Shown: piece by piece, positions 37,943 through 46,800 of the stretch
Layout: each line of letters opens with the position of its first letter
Position numbering within the stretch: position 1 is the stretch's first letter
NCBI RefSeq assembly: GCF_900129455.1
Contig: NZ_FQVU01000003.1
Location: 62,001 to 126,000 of the forward strand
DNA: 64,000 bases
Reading direction: 5' to 3'
From: Jatrophihabitans endophyticus
Lineage (GTDB): Bacteria; Actinomycetota; Actinomycetes; Mycobacteriales; Jatrophihabitantaceae
Translations under genes and position numbers: made by a program
The notes under the pieces: model-generated
What the model was told of the DNA's origin: nothing
The model's database searches: none
What the model saw: the letters and a program-made list of their open reading frames with translations, nothing else

Positions 37943-38911
37943 TCAGACCTCCAGGACGATCTTGCCGACGAGGTCGCCGGACGCCATCGCGGCGAGGCCG
38001 TCGGCGGCCCGCTCCAGCGGCAGCGTCCGGTCGACGAGCGGCCGCAGGCCGGAGGCGGCGAGGAAGCCGATCATGTCGGCGAGCTCGGCCTTCGTGCCCA
38101 TCGTCGAGCCGACGAGCTGCAGCTGCAGGAAGAAGAACCGGTTGAGGTCGGCGGGCGGGTTCGGCCCCGACGTCGCGCCGGAGATCACGATGCGCCCGCC
38201 GGGCTTCAGCGACTTCGCCGAATGCGCGTATGTGGCCTCGCCCACGGTCTCCATGACGGCGTCGACGCGTTCGGGCAGCCGGGCACCGGACTCGAACGCC
38301 TCGTGCGCGCCCAGCTCCACCGCCTTGCGGCGCTTCTCCTCGGTGCGCGCCGTCGCGTACACGCGGAACCCGGCGGCCCGGCCCATCGTGATGCAGGCGG
38401 TGGCGACGCCGCCGCCGGCGCCCTGCACTAGCACGGACTGACCGGGGCGCAGGCCGGACTTCACGAACAGCATGCGGTAGGCGGTCAGCCACGCCGTCGA
38501 CAGGCACGCCGCCTCGGCGAAGGACAGGTCGGCCGGCTTGGGCACGACGTTGCGCTTCGGCACGATGACGTACTCGGCGAGCGAGCCCTGGTGCCGCTCC
38601 GACAACAGGGAGCGCAACGGGTCGACGGTGTCGTCGCCCGTCCACCCCTCGGCGTTGATCACCGCGTGGACGACGACCTCGTCACCGGTCGACTCGTCGA
38701 CGCCCGCCGCGTCGCACCCGAGGATCATCGGCAGCTGCTCGGCCTTGATGCCCACGCCCCGCAGCGTCCACAGGTCGTGATGGTTCAGGCTCGCGGCGCG
38801 CACGGCGACGCGGGTCCAGCCCGCCGGCGGCTCCGGGTCGGGGCGCTCGCCGACCACCAGCCCCTGCAGCGGGTCGTCGGGGTGGAAGGACTCGGCGTAG
38901 ACGGCGCGCAT
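37943..38911 (-). CDS. Zinc-type alcohol dehydrogenase/quinone oxidoreductase family protein
   Basis: The 322-residue MDR-family enzyme has the catalytic-domain start ERPDPEPPAGWTRVAVRAAS and the pyridine-nucleotide loop QGAGGGVATACITMG. The LGCDAAGV motif lies in the first domain. The structural four-cysteine zinc cluster is absent, so it may work as a reductase of quinones or enones. It lies 24 bases after the DUF6295 gene on the same strand. Confidence 0.88.
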   Translation of the reverse strand: MRAVYAESFHPDDPLQGLVVGERPDPEPPAGWTRVAVRAASLNHHDLWTLRGVGIKAEQLPMILGCDAAGVDESTGDEVVVHAVINAEGWTGDDTVDPLRSLLSERHQGSLAEYVIVPKRNVVPKPADLSFAEAACLSTAWLTAYRMLFVKSGLRPGQSVLVQGAGGGVATACITMGRAAGFRVYATARTEEKRRKAVELGAHEAFESGARLPERVDAVMETVGEATYAHSAKSLKPGGRIVISGATSGPNPPADLNRFFFLQLQLVGSTMGTKAELADMIGFLAASGLRPLVDRTLPLERAADGLAAMASGDLVGKIVLEV

Positions 38912-38935
38912 GACGCCGACCCTAGCGACGGGTGC

Positions 38936-39202
38936 TCAGCCGGTCATGTCCGCCGGGGCGCTGTCGAGCGCGGCCGAGATGGCGGCGACGAGCTCGCGCG
39001 CCGACGCCGCGGTCAGCTCGACCGCCACGCGCGCCGAGGGACCCTTCGTGGCCGAGGTCAGGTCGATGTTGAGGGTGTGCTCGGCCATCGCGTGGACGGG
39101 GTGGTCGAAGTAGACGCACGCGTCGGTGACGTGGAACCAGGAGCCGTTCGGGCCCTTGGCGCTGCCGTCGACGCCGGTCCGGACCGTGGCGTAGGTGCAC
39201 AT
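38936..39202 (-). CDS. DUF6295 family protein
   Basis: The 88-residue protein begins MCTYATVRTGVDGSAKGP and contains CVYFDHPVHAMAEHTLNIDL. That histidine-rich core with a final SARVAV-type strand matches my recollection of DUF6295, a small actinobacterial family. The H-x-x-x-x-x-x-H and cysteine residues could bind metal. It is 12 bases downstream of the dienelactone hydrolase gene, so probably co-expressed. Function unknown. Confidence 0.7.
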   Translation of the reverse strand: MCTYATVRTGVDGSAKGPNGSWFHVTDACVYFDHPVHAMAEHTLNIDLTSATKGPSARVAVELTAASARELVAAISAALDSAPADMTG

Positions 39203-39214
39203 GCGAGAGATCCC

Positions 39215-39952
39215 CTAGAGGTAGCGGACGAGGAAGTCGGAGATCCGTTCCCAGCCGTCGTTGGCGGCGGCGACGCGGTAGCTCGGCCGGTCGACGGCGA
39301 AGAAGGCGTGACCGGCGTCGTCGTAGCGGTGGAACTCGGAGGTCTTGCCGTTCTCGCGCAGCAGCCGCTCCAGCTCGTCGACGGCGGCGGGGGACGGGTG
39401 CTTGTCCTCGTTGCCGAACAGGCCGAGCAGCGGGCAGCGCAGCTGTGGCACCCGATCGATCAGGTTGCCCACCGAGATGGGGAAGTCGTCCGGCGTGGGC
39501 TCGGTCACGAACGCGCCGTAGCAGTCGATCGCTGCCTGCAGGTCGACGGTGCACCCGGCGAGGACGGCCTGCCGGCCACCGGAGCAGAAGCCGATCGCGC
39601 CGACCTTCCCGTTCGCGGTCGGCAGCCGGCGCAGCTGCTCTGCGGCGGCGGCGACGTCGCCGGTGAGCCGTTCGTCGGGCACACCGCCGGCGGCGCGGTT
39701 CGCGGCCGCGGCGTCGTCGGCGGCGGCGCCGGGGGCCTCGCGGTAGTGCAGGTTCGGGCAGATCGCGTCGTATCCCAGCTCGGCGAGGCGCCGGACGATC
39801 TCCAGCGTGGCCCGGTCGTAACCGGGCATGTGGTGGATCACGACCACGCCGCCGCGGCGGGTCTCGCCGTCGGGCCGGGCGAGGTAGGCCTCGATCTCGT
39901 CCCCGTCGTGACCGGCGATGCGGATCGTCTCCGCGCGCAGCGAGTTCCCCAT
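39215..39952 (-). CDS. Dienelactone hydrolase family protein
   Basis: The 245-residue alpha/beta hydrolase has the nucleophile elbow GFCSGGR with cysteine, as in dienelactone hydrolase. The acid is probably in GNEDKHPS and the histidine in DDAGHAFFA. It would hydrolyse lactones or esters, perhaps with the linked oxidoreductase. The ATG start gives the usual family length. Confidence 0.9.
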   Translation of the reverse strand: MGNSLRAETIRIAGHDGDEIEAYLARPDGETRRGGVVVIHHMPGYDRATLEIVRRLAELGYDAICPNLHYREAPGAAADDAAAANRAAGGVPDERLTGDVAAAAEQLRRLPTANGKVGAIGFCSGGRQAVLAGCTVDLQAAIDCYGAFVTEPTPDDFPISVGNLIDRVPQLRCPLLGLFGNEDKHPSPAAVDELERLLRENGKTSEFHRYDDAGHAFFAVDRPSYRVAAANDGWERISDFLVRYL

Positions 39953-39987
39953 GCCGTCGATGGAAACACACGCCCTACTGTCGACGT

Positions 39988-40146
39988 GTGCGCCGTGGTG
40001 TCCGCCGTCCGCTCGTGGCCCTGGTGGCGCTCGTCCTGGCGCTGGTCGTCGGCTACGTCGCGCGGGGCGCGGACTCCGACGGGGGAGGGGGCGACACGCC
40101 GTCCCGCCCGCCCGCGCCGTCGTCGGGAGCGAGCTCGACGCGCTGA
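39988..40146 (+). CDS. Small predicted membrane peptide
   Basis: A 52-residue frame starts at GTG 39988, exactly 6 bases after TACTGT. It encodes a basic start, one hydrophobic helix (PLVALVALVLALVVGYVA) and a Ser/Pro/Gly-rich tail ending SSGASSTR. The promoter spacing and membrane pattern support a real gene between the divergent hydrolase gene and hemW. No family is recognised. Confidence 0.5.
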   Translation: MRRGVRRPLVALVALVLALVVGYVARGADSDGGGGDTPSRPPAPSSGASSTR

Positions 40147-40195
40147 CCGCGCGTCGTGTCCGGGACCGTCGCCCCGACGGCGCACACTGGGACCC

Positions 40196-41434
40196 GTGCC
40201 CGCCCTCCCCACCGGTGACCCCGCGCCGTCGAACGGTCGGTTGCCGCGCGCCGTCCTGGACCGGGCGCGCGGCGTGCCGTTCGGCATCTACGTGCACGTG
40301 CCGTTCTGCCAGGCGAGGTGCGGCTACTGCGACTTCAACACCTACACCGCCACCGAGCTCGGGCCGGGGGTGAGCCGGCTGGGCTACACCGACACCGTGC
40401 TGCGCGAGCTGCGGCTGGCCGGCGACGTCCTGACCGACGGTGACGCGCTCGGGGACCGGCTGCCGCCGGTGTCGACGGTGTTCTTCGGCGGTGGCACGCC
40501 GACCCTGCTGCCCGCCGAGCACCTGGGCGCGATCCTCGACGAGATCGGCGAGCGCTTCGGGCTCACCGACGACGTCGAGGTGACGACCGAGGCGAACCCC
40601 GAGACCGTGACGCCCGCCTACCTCGAGCGGCTGCGCGCGGCGGGGTTCACCCGCATCTCGCTGGGCATGCAGTCGGCGGTGCCGGTCGTGCTGGCCGTCC
40701 TGGACCGTCGGCACCGCGCGGGGCGCCCCGAGGAGGCGGTGGCCGAGGCCCGCGCCGCGGGGTTCGAGCACATCAACCTGGACCTCATCTACGGCGCGCC
40801 GCACGAGACCGACGCCGACTGGCAGGCCTCCCTCGCCGCAGCGGTCGCCGCCCGGCCCGACCACGTCAGCGCCTACGCCCTGGTCGTCGAGGAGGGCACC
40901 GCGCTCGCGCGGCAGGTGGCCCAGGGGATCGTCCCGGCGCCGGACGACGACGTCCTCGCCGACCGCTACGTCATGGCCGACGAGGCGCTGCGGGCGGCCG
41001 GGTACGACTGGTACGAGATCTCGAACTGGGCCCGCGGGGACGACGCGCGCTGCCGCCACAACGACCTCTACTGGACGGGCTCGAACTGGTGGGGCCTCGG
41101 CCCCGGCGCGCACAGCCACGTCGGCGGTGTGCGGTGGTGGAACGTCAAGCACCCGGTCCGCTACAGCGCGCTGATCGACGCCGGGCAGAGCCCCGCCGCC
41201 GGACGCGAGACCCTCGACGACGAGTCGCAGCTGCTCGAACGCGTGATGCTCGGCGTGCGACGCCGCGAGGGGCTCTCCGTCCTGTCGCTGCCGGAGCGGT
41301 CCCGCGCGGTCGTCCCGCAGCTGGCGAGCTGGGGGCTCGTCGACCGGTTCGGGATGGACGGCGGGCGCATCGTGCTCACCCAGCGCGGCCGGCTCATGGC
41401 CGACGCCGTGGTCAAGGAGCTGCTCGTCGCCTGA
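40196..41434 (+). CDS. hemW: Heme chaperone HemW (coproporphyrinogen III oxidase-like radical SAM)
   Basis: The 412-residue radical SAM protein has CQARCGYC (CxxxCxxC) near residue 38, which binds a 4Fe-4S cluster and SAM. It also has FGGGTPTLL and the EANPE element. HemW delivers heme to respiratory proteins; older annotations call it HemN-like oxidase. GTG 40196 is chosen because the product starts upstream of the conserved IYVHVPF. The hemW-hrcA neighbourhood is typical of actinobacteria. Confidence 0.93.
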   Translation: MPALPTGDPAPSNGRLPRAVLDRARGVPFGIYVHVPFCQARCGYCDFNTYTATELGPGVSRLGYTDTVLRELRLAGDVLTDGDALGDRLPPVSTVFFGGGTPTLLPAEHLGAILDEIGERFGLTDDVEVTTEANPETVTPAYLERLRAAGFTRISLGMQSAVPVVLAVLDRRHRAGRPEEAVAEARAAGFEHINLDLIYGAPHETDADWQASLAAAVAARPDHVSAYALVVEEGTALARQVAQGIVPAPDDDVLADRYVMADEALRAAGYDWYEISNWARGDDARCRHNDLYWTGSNWWGLGPGAHSHVGGVRWWNVKHPVRYSALIDAGQSPAAGRETLDDESQLLERVMLGVRRREGLSVLSLPERSRAVVPQLASWGLVDRFGMDGGRIVLTQRGRLMADAVVKELLVA

Positions 41435-41443
41435 CCGGCGACG

Positions 41444-41785
41444 TCAGGGGGACGGCGGCCCGAGCGGGGTGCCGGCGCGGAACGCGTCGAGGTCGAGGAT
41501 CCGCACGTGCAGCGTGTTGCGGCCCTGCAGGGCGGCGCGCAGCGCGCGGTGCAGGCCGTCCTCGAGGTAGGTCTCGCCGTGCCACAGGACGGCGTGGGGG
41601 AACAGGTCCCCGTAGTACGTCGAGTCCTCGTCGAGCAGGTGGTCGAGCTCGAGCTGCCGCTTCGTCGTGGTGAGGTCGTCCAACCGGACGGTGCGCGGCG
41701 CGACGTTGGCCCAGTCGCGGGCGGACAGGCCGTGGTCGGGGTAGGGGCGCCCCTCGCGCACGGCCTTGAAAATCACGGACAGCAC
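41444..41785 (-). CDS. Conserved actinobacterial protein with ParB-like DGLHR motif
   Basis: The 113-residue protein contains [16 protein letters not shown], then [17 protein letters not shown] and [14 protein letters not shown]. The DGxHR motif recalls the ParB/sulfiredoxin fold, but no other ParB motif is clear. GTG 41785 is the longer start. TAGGGT (41789-41784) lies 7 bases before GTG 41776, suggesting a leaderless shorter protein that begins VIFKAV. It is divergent from hrcA and close to hemW. Function unknown. Confidence 0.6.
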   Translation of the reverse strand: MLSVIFKAVREGRPYPDHGLSARDWANVAPRTVRLDDLTTTKRQLELDHLLDEDSTYYGDLFPHAVLWHGETYLEDGLHRALRAALQGRNTLHVRILDLDAFRAGTPLGPPSP

Positions 41786-41832
41786 CCTACGTCACGCCTC
41801 GTCCCCGGGTCCGGCTTCGTAGACTGGGCGGC

Positions 41833-42855
41833 GTGGGAGTCGAGGAGCGCAAGCTCGAGGTGCTGCGCGCGATCGTCGCGGACTACATCGCGACGAGCGA
41901 GCCGGTCGGCAGCAAGGGCCTGGTCGACCGGCACAACCTCGGGGTCTCGTCGGCCACGATCCGCAACGACATGGCGGCGCTCGAGGAGGAGGGCCTGATC
42001 GTCCAGCCCCACACGAGCGCCGGTCGCGTCCCCACCGACGCGGGGTATCGGCTCTTCGTCGACCGGCTGACCGAGATCAAGCCGCTGTCCAGCGCCGAGC
42101 GGCGGGCGATCGCGACGTTCCTCGACGGCGCCGTCGACCTCGACGACGTCCTGCACCGGGCGGTGCGCGCCCTCGCGCAGCTCACCCGTAACGTCGCCGT
42201 CGTCCAGTACCCGACGCTCTCGCGCAGCAAGGTGCGCCACCTCGAGCTCGTCATGATCTCCACGACGCGGCTGATGCTCGTGCTGATCACCGACACCGGC
42301 CGGGTCGAGCAGCGACTCGTCGACCTGCCCGCACCGACCGCCGAGAGCGCGGTGTACGAGCTGCGGGCCACGCTGAACGCGCGCCTGCGCGACCGCACGC
42401 TGGCCGAGACCCCCGAGATCGTGGGCGAGCTGCCGACCCAGGTCGAGCCGTCGCTGCGGGGCCTGCTCGCCACGCTCACGTCGGTGCTGCTGGAGGTGCT
42501 GGTCGAGCCCTCCAGCGACCGCATCGTGCTGGGCGGCACGGCCAACCTGAACAATCAGACACTCGACTTCCCGGCGATCCGGCCGGTGCTCGAGGCGCTG
42601 GAGGAGCAGGTGGTGCTGCTGCGCCTGCTCGACCAGTCGGTCTCGTCCTCGCCCAACGTGCTCGTGCACATCGGCAACGAGAACGAGCACGAGGGCCTGG
42701 TCGGGGCCTCGGTGGTCTCCAGCGGCTACGGGCTGCACGGCGCCGCGGTGGCCGCGGTCGGCGTGCTCGGGCCGCGCCGCATGGACTACGCGTACACCAT
42801 GGCGCGGGTGGCGGCGGTCGCCCGCTACGTCGGCACGCTGCTCGAGGAGCGCTGA
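41833..42855 (+). CDS. hrcA: Heat-inducible transcription repressor HrcA
   Basis: The 340-residue repressor has a winged helix at the N-terminus ([37 protein letters not shown]) and the central HrcA GAF-like domain. It binds CIRCE elements with GroEL as co-regulator. TAGACT (41820-41825) lies 7 bases before the GTG start, so it is leaderless. CIRCE is not in front of hrcA itself but between it and dnaJ. Confidence 0.96.
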   Translation: MGVEERKLEVLRAIVADYIATSEPVGSKGLVDRHNLGVSSATIRNDMAALEEEGLIVQPHTSAGRVPTDAGYRLFVDRLTEIKPLSSAERRAIATFLDGAVDLDDVLHRAVRALAQLTRNVAVVQYPTLSRSKVRHLELVMISTTRLMLVLITDTGRVEQRLVDLPAPTAESAVYELRATLNARLRDRTLAETPEIVGELPTQVEPSLRGLLATLTSVLLEVLVEPSSDRIVLGGTANLNNQTLDFPAIRPVLEALEEQVVLLRLLDQSVSSSPNVLVHIGNENEHEGLVGASVVSSGYGLHGAAVAAVGVLGPRRMDYAYTMARVAAVARYVGTLLEER

Positions 42856-42859
42856 GCCG

Positions 42860-42889
42860 TACACTGGCACTCGGCATCGTCGAGTGCCA
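42860..42889 (+). promoter_or_regulatory. CIRCE operator and -10 box before dnaJ
   Basis: TGGCACTC (42865-42872), nine bases, and GAGTGCCA (42882-42889) form the CIRCE repeat, with TACACT at 42860-42865 as the -10 box. HrcA bound here would cover the transcription start of dnaJ. Confidence 0.88.
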
Positions 42890-42918
42890 AGACCGCTCTC
42901 GAGGACGGAAACTGACTG

Positions 42919-44064
42919 GTGGCTGACGCTCCCCGCGACTACTACGGGCTGCTCGGCGTCCGCAAGGACGCGACCCCCGAGGAACTCAAGCGCGCGTACC
43001 GCAAGCTCGCCCGCGAGCTGCACCCGGACGTCAACCCCGATCCGGCGGCGGCCGACCGCTTCAAGGAGGTCACCGCCGCCTACGAGGTCCTCTCCGACCC
43101 CGAGAAGCGTCGCGTCGTCGACCTGGGCGGCGACCCGCTCTCGCAGGGCGCGGCCGGCGGTGGGGCCGCGGGCGGCTTCGGCGGCTTCGGTGGGTTCGGC
43201 GACGTCTTCGAGGCCTTCTTCGGCAACGGCGGCCCGATGGGCGGTGGCCGGGGGCGGCGCAGTCGGGTGCGACCGGGTGCCGACGCGCTGCTGCAGCTGT
43301 CGCTGACGCTCGACGAGACCGCCTTCGGCGTCCGACGCGAGCTCGCGGTGGAGACCGCCGTGCTCTGCGACACGTGCCACGGCCAGGGCTGCGCGCCCGG
43401 GACGTCACCGCGCACCTGCGCCACCTGCGGCGGCGCGGGCGAGATCCAGAGCGTGCAGCGTTCCTTCCTCGGTCAGGTCATGACGACGCGGGCCTGCTCG
43501 GCCTGCGGCGGCACCGGCGAGCAGATCCCGTCGCCGTGCCCGACCTGCGGCACCGAGGGACGGGTGCGCGCGCGGCGCACCAAGACCGTCGACGTCCCGG
43601 CCGGCATCGAGCACGGGATGCGCATCCGGCTCGCCGGGCAGGGCGAGGTCGGCCCCGGCGGTGGCCCCGCCGGTGACCTGTACATCGAGATCTCCGAGCA
43701 GCCGCACGACACGTTCACGCGCGAGGGCGCCGACCTGCACTGCACCATCGGCGTGCCGATGACCTCGGCCGCGCTCGGCAGCGACCTCGTGCTGACCACG
43801 CTGGACGGCGAGGAGAAGATCGAGATCCGGGCCGGCAGCCAGAGCGGCGCCGTCCTGCACCTGCGCGGGAAGGGCGTGCCGAAGCTGCGCAGCTCGGTGC
43901 GCGGCGACCTCTACGTGCACGTCGAGGTCCGCACGCCGACCCGGCTGGACGAGGAGCAGGAGCGGCTGCTGCGCCAGCTCGCCGACCTGCGCTCCGAGGA
44001 CGTCTCGGTCTCGTCGCGCAACGCCGGGCTGTTCGGCAAGATGCGCGACGCGTTCCGGCAGTAG
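42919..44064 (+). CDS. dnaJ: Molecular chaperone DnaJ (DnaJ2 type)
   Basis: The 381-residue class I DnaJ has a J domain with HPD at residues 35-37 and a Gly/Phe-rich linker. Four zinc-binding CxxCxGxG-type repeats ([32 protein letters not shown]) and the C-terminal substrate domains follow. It stimulates DnaK. CIRCE immediately upstream indicates HrcA repression; rsmE follows 11 bases later. Confidence 0.96.
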   Translation: MADAPRDYYGLLGVRKDATPEELKRAYRKLARELHPDVNPDPAAADRFKEVTAAYEVLSDPEKRRVVDLGGDPLSQGAAGGGAAGGFGGFGGFGDVFEAFFGNGGPMGGGRGRRSRVRPGADALLQLSLTLDETAFGVRRELAVETAVLCDTCHGQGCAPGTSPRTCATCGGAGEIQSVQRSFLGQVMTTRACSACGGTGEQIPSPCPTCGTEGRVRARRTKTVDVPAGIEHGMRIRLAGQGEVGPGGGPAGDLYIEISEQPHDTFTREGADLHCTIGVPMTSAALGSDLVLTTLDGEEKIEIRAGSQSGAVLHLRGKGVPKLRSSVRGDLYVHVEVRTPTRLDEEQERLLRQLADLRSEDVSVSSRNAGLFGKMRDAFRQ

Positions 44065-44075
44065 CGGACGGGTCG

Positions 44076-44807
44076 ATGACGCCGCCGCTGTTCCTGCTCG
44101 ACGACATCCCCGACGGCGGTGTCGTCCACCTCAGCGGCGACGAGGGGCATCACGCGGCGAAGGTGAAGCGGGTCCGGGCGGGCGAGGCGGTGCTGGTCGC
44201 GGACGGCCGCGGCACCCTGCTGCGCTGCACCGTGCGCACGGTGCTGCCCGACGGCGTGCTGCTGGCGGTCACGAGCCGCGAGCTCGTCGCCGAGGGGCAG
44301 CCGCGCCTGGTCGTCGTCCAGGCGCTGCCGAAGGGGGAGCGCGCCGAGCTCGCGGTCGAGATCATGACCGAGCTCGGCGTCGACGAGATCGTGCCGTGGG
44401 CGGCGTCGCGCTGCGTCACGCAGTGGCACGGTGCCCGGGGCGAGAAGGCGCTCGCCCGGTGGCGACGCACCGCGGCCGAGGCCGCCAAGCAGAGCCGCCG
44501 GCCGCGCACCCCGGCCCTCGGTGCGCTCGCGTCGTCGGCCGACGTCGCGGCGCGGCTGGCGCGCGCGGCGTGCGCCGCCGTCCTGCACGAGGACGCCGTC
44601 GACGCCGTCGCCACGATGGCGGTGCCGCTGGTCGGGGAGCTCGTGCTCGTCGTCGGACCGGAGGGCGGGGTCGCCCCCGAGGAGCTCGACGCGTTCGCGG
44701 CGGCCGGTGCCCGCACCGTCCGGCTCGGGCCGACCGTCCTGCGGACATCGACCGCCGGCGCGGCCGCGGTGGCGGCGCTGTCCCCGCGGCTCGGTCGCTG
44801 GAGCTGA
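44076..44807 (+). CDS. rsmE: 16S rRNA (uracil1498-N3)-methyltransferase RsmE
   Basis: The 243-residue SPOUT methyltransferase contains HLSGDEGHHAAKVKRVRAGE at the N-terminus and the C-terminal knot motif LVLVVGPEGGVAPEELDAF with LGPTVLRTSTA. It methylates U1498 in 16S rRNA. It sits directly after dnaJ, as in many actinobacteria. Confidence 0.95.
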   Translation: MTPPLFLLDDIPDGGVVHLSGDEGHHAAKVKRVRAGEAVLVADGRGTLLRCTVRTVLPDGVLLAVTSRELVAEGQPRLVVVQALPKGERAELAVEIMTELGVDEIVPWAASRCVTQWHGARGEKALARWRRTAAEAAKQSRRPRTPALGALASSADVAARLARAACAAVLHEDAVDAVATMAVPLVGELVLVVGPEGGVAPEELDAFAAAGARTVRLGPTVLRTSTAGAAAVAALSPRLGRWS

Positions 44808-44825
44808 CACGCGGTCGTCACGGTT

Positions 44826-44878
44826 GGCCCCACGCGAGCGCGGTGGTAGGGATCGACCGACCGCGCGTGCGTAGGGCC
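44826..44878. repeat. Imperfect palindromic repeat, copy 1
   Basis: The left arm begins GGCCCCACGC (44826) and the right arm ends GTAGGGCC (44878), with 16 of 19 positions paired. Preceding bases GGTTGGCCCCA are shared with the second copy at 45861. It lies between rsmE and the oxidoreductase gene. Confidence 0.7.
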
Positions 44879-44915
44879 GAGGCACGCGACCCGACCTCGG
44901 GAGAGGGGCACGCTC

Positions 44916-45815
44916 ATGCGGGCAGCTCGTTTCAGCCGGTTCGGCGGACCCGAGGTCCTCGAGATCGTGGACCTGCCCGATCCGCACCCCGGTCCCGGCG
45001 AGGTCCGGATCGCGGTCCGCGCGGCCGGGGTCAACGCGAGCGACTGGAAGAAGCGCGCCGGGCTGATGGACGAGCAGCTGCCGCAGACCCTGGGGTACGA
45101 GGCGGCGGGTGTCGTCGACGAGCTCGGTGACGGCGTGGCCGACGTGGCCGTCGGCGACCGGGTCTTCGGCTTCTCCGCCGACGGCGCGGCCCAGGCCGAG
45201 CTCGCGGTGCTGTCGCACTACGCGCCGATCCCGCCGGCACTCGACTTCGCCGACGTGGCGGCGCTGCCGGCCGCCGTCGAGACCGCGACGCGCGCGCTCG
45301 ACCAGCTCGGCGTCGACGGCGGCACGCTGCTGGTCAACGGCGCCTCCGGCAGCGTCGGCAGCGCCGCCGTCCAGCTCGCCGTCGCGCGCGGTGCCCGGGT
45401 GATCGGCACCGCCGGCCCCGCCAATCACGACTACGTCCGCGCCCTCGGCGCCGGACCGATCGCCTACGGGCCGGGGCTGCGCGACCGCGTGCTCGAGCTC
45501 GCGCCCGACGGTGTCGACCGGGCGCTCGACGTCGCCGGCAGCGGGGTGCTGCCCGAGCTCGTCGAGCTCGCGGGCGGCCCCGAGCACGTCGTGACGGTCG
45601 CCGACTTCGCGGGGGCGCAGGAGCACGGCGTGACCTTCAGCCGGGGCGACAGCGGCCGCGCGTTGCACGCGCTCGCCGGGATCGGCGCGCTGATCGAGTC
45701 CGGCGCGTTCCGACTGCCCCCGGTGCGCACGTTCCCGCTCGCCGACGTCGCCGCGGCGCACCGTCACGGCGAGGCCGGCCAGGTGCGCGGCAAGCTCGTG
45801 CTCACCGTCGACTGA
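44916..45815 (+). CDS. NADP-dependent quinone oxidoreductase
   Basis: The 299-residue MDR protein lacks zinc-binding cysteines. It has the GYEAAGVVDELG motif and the nucleotide loop NGASGSVGSAAVQLAVARG typical of quinone oxidoreductases. It starts at ATG 44916 with GGGAGAGGGG upstream. It is flanked on both sides by related palindromic repeats, which may mean it was acquired or moved together with them. Confidence 0.9.
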   Translation: MRAARFSRFGGPEVLEIVDLPDPHPGPGEVRIAVRAAGVNASDWKKRAGLMDEQLPQTLGYEAAGVVDELGDGVADVAVGDRVFGFSADGAAQAELAVLSHYAPIPPALDFADVAALPAAVETATRALDQLGVDGGTLLVNGASGSVGSAAVQLAVARGARVIGTAGPANHDYVRALGAGPIAYGPGLRDRVLELAPDGVDRALDVAGSGVLPELVELAGGPEHVVTVADFAGAQEHGVTFSRGDSGRALHALAGIGALIESGAFRLPPVRTFPLADVAAAHRHGEAGQVRGKLVLTVD

Positions 45816-45827
45816 CGCCGACGCGAC

Positions 45828-45935
45828 GGTTCGGCCCCATCCGGGCGCGGTCGGGCGTCCGGTTGGCCCCATGCCCGCGCGGTCGCGGAGATCGACTGAC
45901 CGCGCGGGCATGGGGCCAACCCGCGCGGGCATTGG
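45828..45935. repeat. Perfect 24-bp inverted repeat with degenerate flanking copies
   Basis: Arms at 45861-45884 (starting GGTTGGCCCCATGCCC) and 45898-45921 are perfectly complementary around a 13-base loop. A related degenerate unit lies at 45828-45853, and a partial one follows to 45935. Located between convergent genes, it would terminate transcription both ways. Similarity to the copy at 44826 marks a repeat family. Confidence 0.85.
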
Positions 45936-45937
45936 CG

Positions 45938-46351
45938 TCAGGTGGGCGCGAGCGGCGCGGCGACGAGCTCGACCTCGTAGCCGTCGGTGTTGACGAGGTA
46001 GGCGGCGTAGTGGTCCGGGCCACCGGCGAACGGGTGCCGGTCGGCGAACAGCAGCGTCCAGCCATGCTTGGCCGCGGCGGCGGCGAGGTCGTCGACGCGG
46101 GCCCGGTCGCCGGCGTGGAACGCCACGTGGTTCAGGCCGGGCCGGTGCCGGTCGTGATGCTCCGCGGCCAGCGCGGGGGACCGTTCGAGCACGACGTAGG
46201 TGTCGCCGAGGCGCCAGCTGCGCCCGTCGGGCCATTCCTGGAACGGCTCGTGGCCGAGCTCGGTGAGCAGCCAGCCCCACTCCCGCGTGGCGCGGACGAC
46301 GTCCGGGACCCACAGCTCGAGGTGGTGCAGGCTGCCGACGGGCGGGGTCAT
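45938..46351 (-). CDS. VOC (glyoxalase-like) family protein
   Basis: The 137-residue protein starts MTPPVGSLHHLELWVPDV and ends NTDGYEVELVAAP, giving the two beta-alpha-beta-beta-beta halves of a VOC domain. Histidines (LHHLELW, GLNHVAFH) and the C-terminal glutamate (YEVELV) match the metal-binding layout. The substrate is unknown. It faces the HIT gene on the other strand. Confidence 0.82.
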   Translation of the reverse strand: MTPPVGSLHHLELWVPDVVRATREWGWLLTELGHEPFQEWPDGRSWRLGDTYVVLERSPALAAEHHDRHRPGLNHVAFHAGDRARVDDLAAAAAKHGWTLLFADRHPFAGGPDHYAAYLVNTDGYEVELVAAPLAPT

Positions 46352-46384
46352 GCCGGGTCTCCGTTCGGTCGCTACCCTCGCGCC

Positions 46385-46723
46385 ATGGCCGAGGACTGTC
46401 TGTTCTGCTCGATCGTGGCCGGTGACGTCCCGTCCGCCAAGGTCTACGAGGACGAGCACACGTTCGCGTTCGAGGACGTCAACCCGCAGGCGCCGACCCA
46501 CGTGCTCGTCGTGCCGCGCACGCACGTGCCCGACATCGTGGCCGCCGGGGCCGACCCGGCGGTCGCCGCGGGTCTGCTCGCCGGCATCCGCGGCACCGCG
46601 GCGTCACTCGGGGTCGAGCACTTCCGGACGGTCTTCAACACCGGGGCCGAGGTCGGGCAGAGCGTGTTCCACGTGCACGCGCACCTGCTCGCCGGCCGCC
46701 CCCTGGGGTGGCCGCCCGGCTGA
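46385..46723 (+). CDS. HIT family nucleotide hydrolase
   Basis: The 112-residue protein begins MAEDCLFCSIVAGDVPSAKV and carries the histidine-triad motif HVHAH in SVFHVHAHLLAG. Such proteins hydrolyse adenosine phosphoramidates. TACCCT lies 6 bases before the ATG (46385), a leaderless layout. phoH follows 77 bases later. Confidence 0.94.
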   Translation: MAEDCLFCSIVAGDVPSAKVYEDEHTFAFEDVNPQAPTHVLVVPRTHVPDIVAAGADPAVAAGLLAGIRGTAASLGVEHFRTVFNTGAEVGQSVFHVHAHLLAGRPLGWPPG

Positions 46724-46800
46724 CCCGGCCGAGACGGGCGAAACGGGTGGCGACGCCGGTACAGTGGAGGCGCCCAGCTTCGCCGACCAGAAAGCTCACG

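Noticed and set aside
42860-42889. Simple terminator after hrcA
   Set aside because: Sequence and nine-base spacing fit CIRCE exactly, and the hairpin has no T-run.
43911-46313. 800-codon minus-strand open frame
   Set aside because: It crosses rsmE, the oxidoreductase, repeats and VOC gene; it is a non-coding frame kept open by GC bias.
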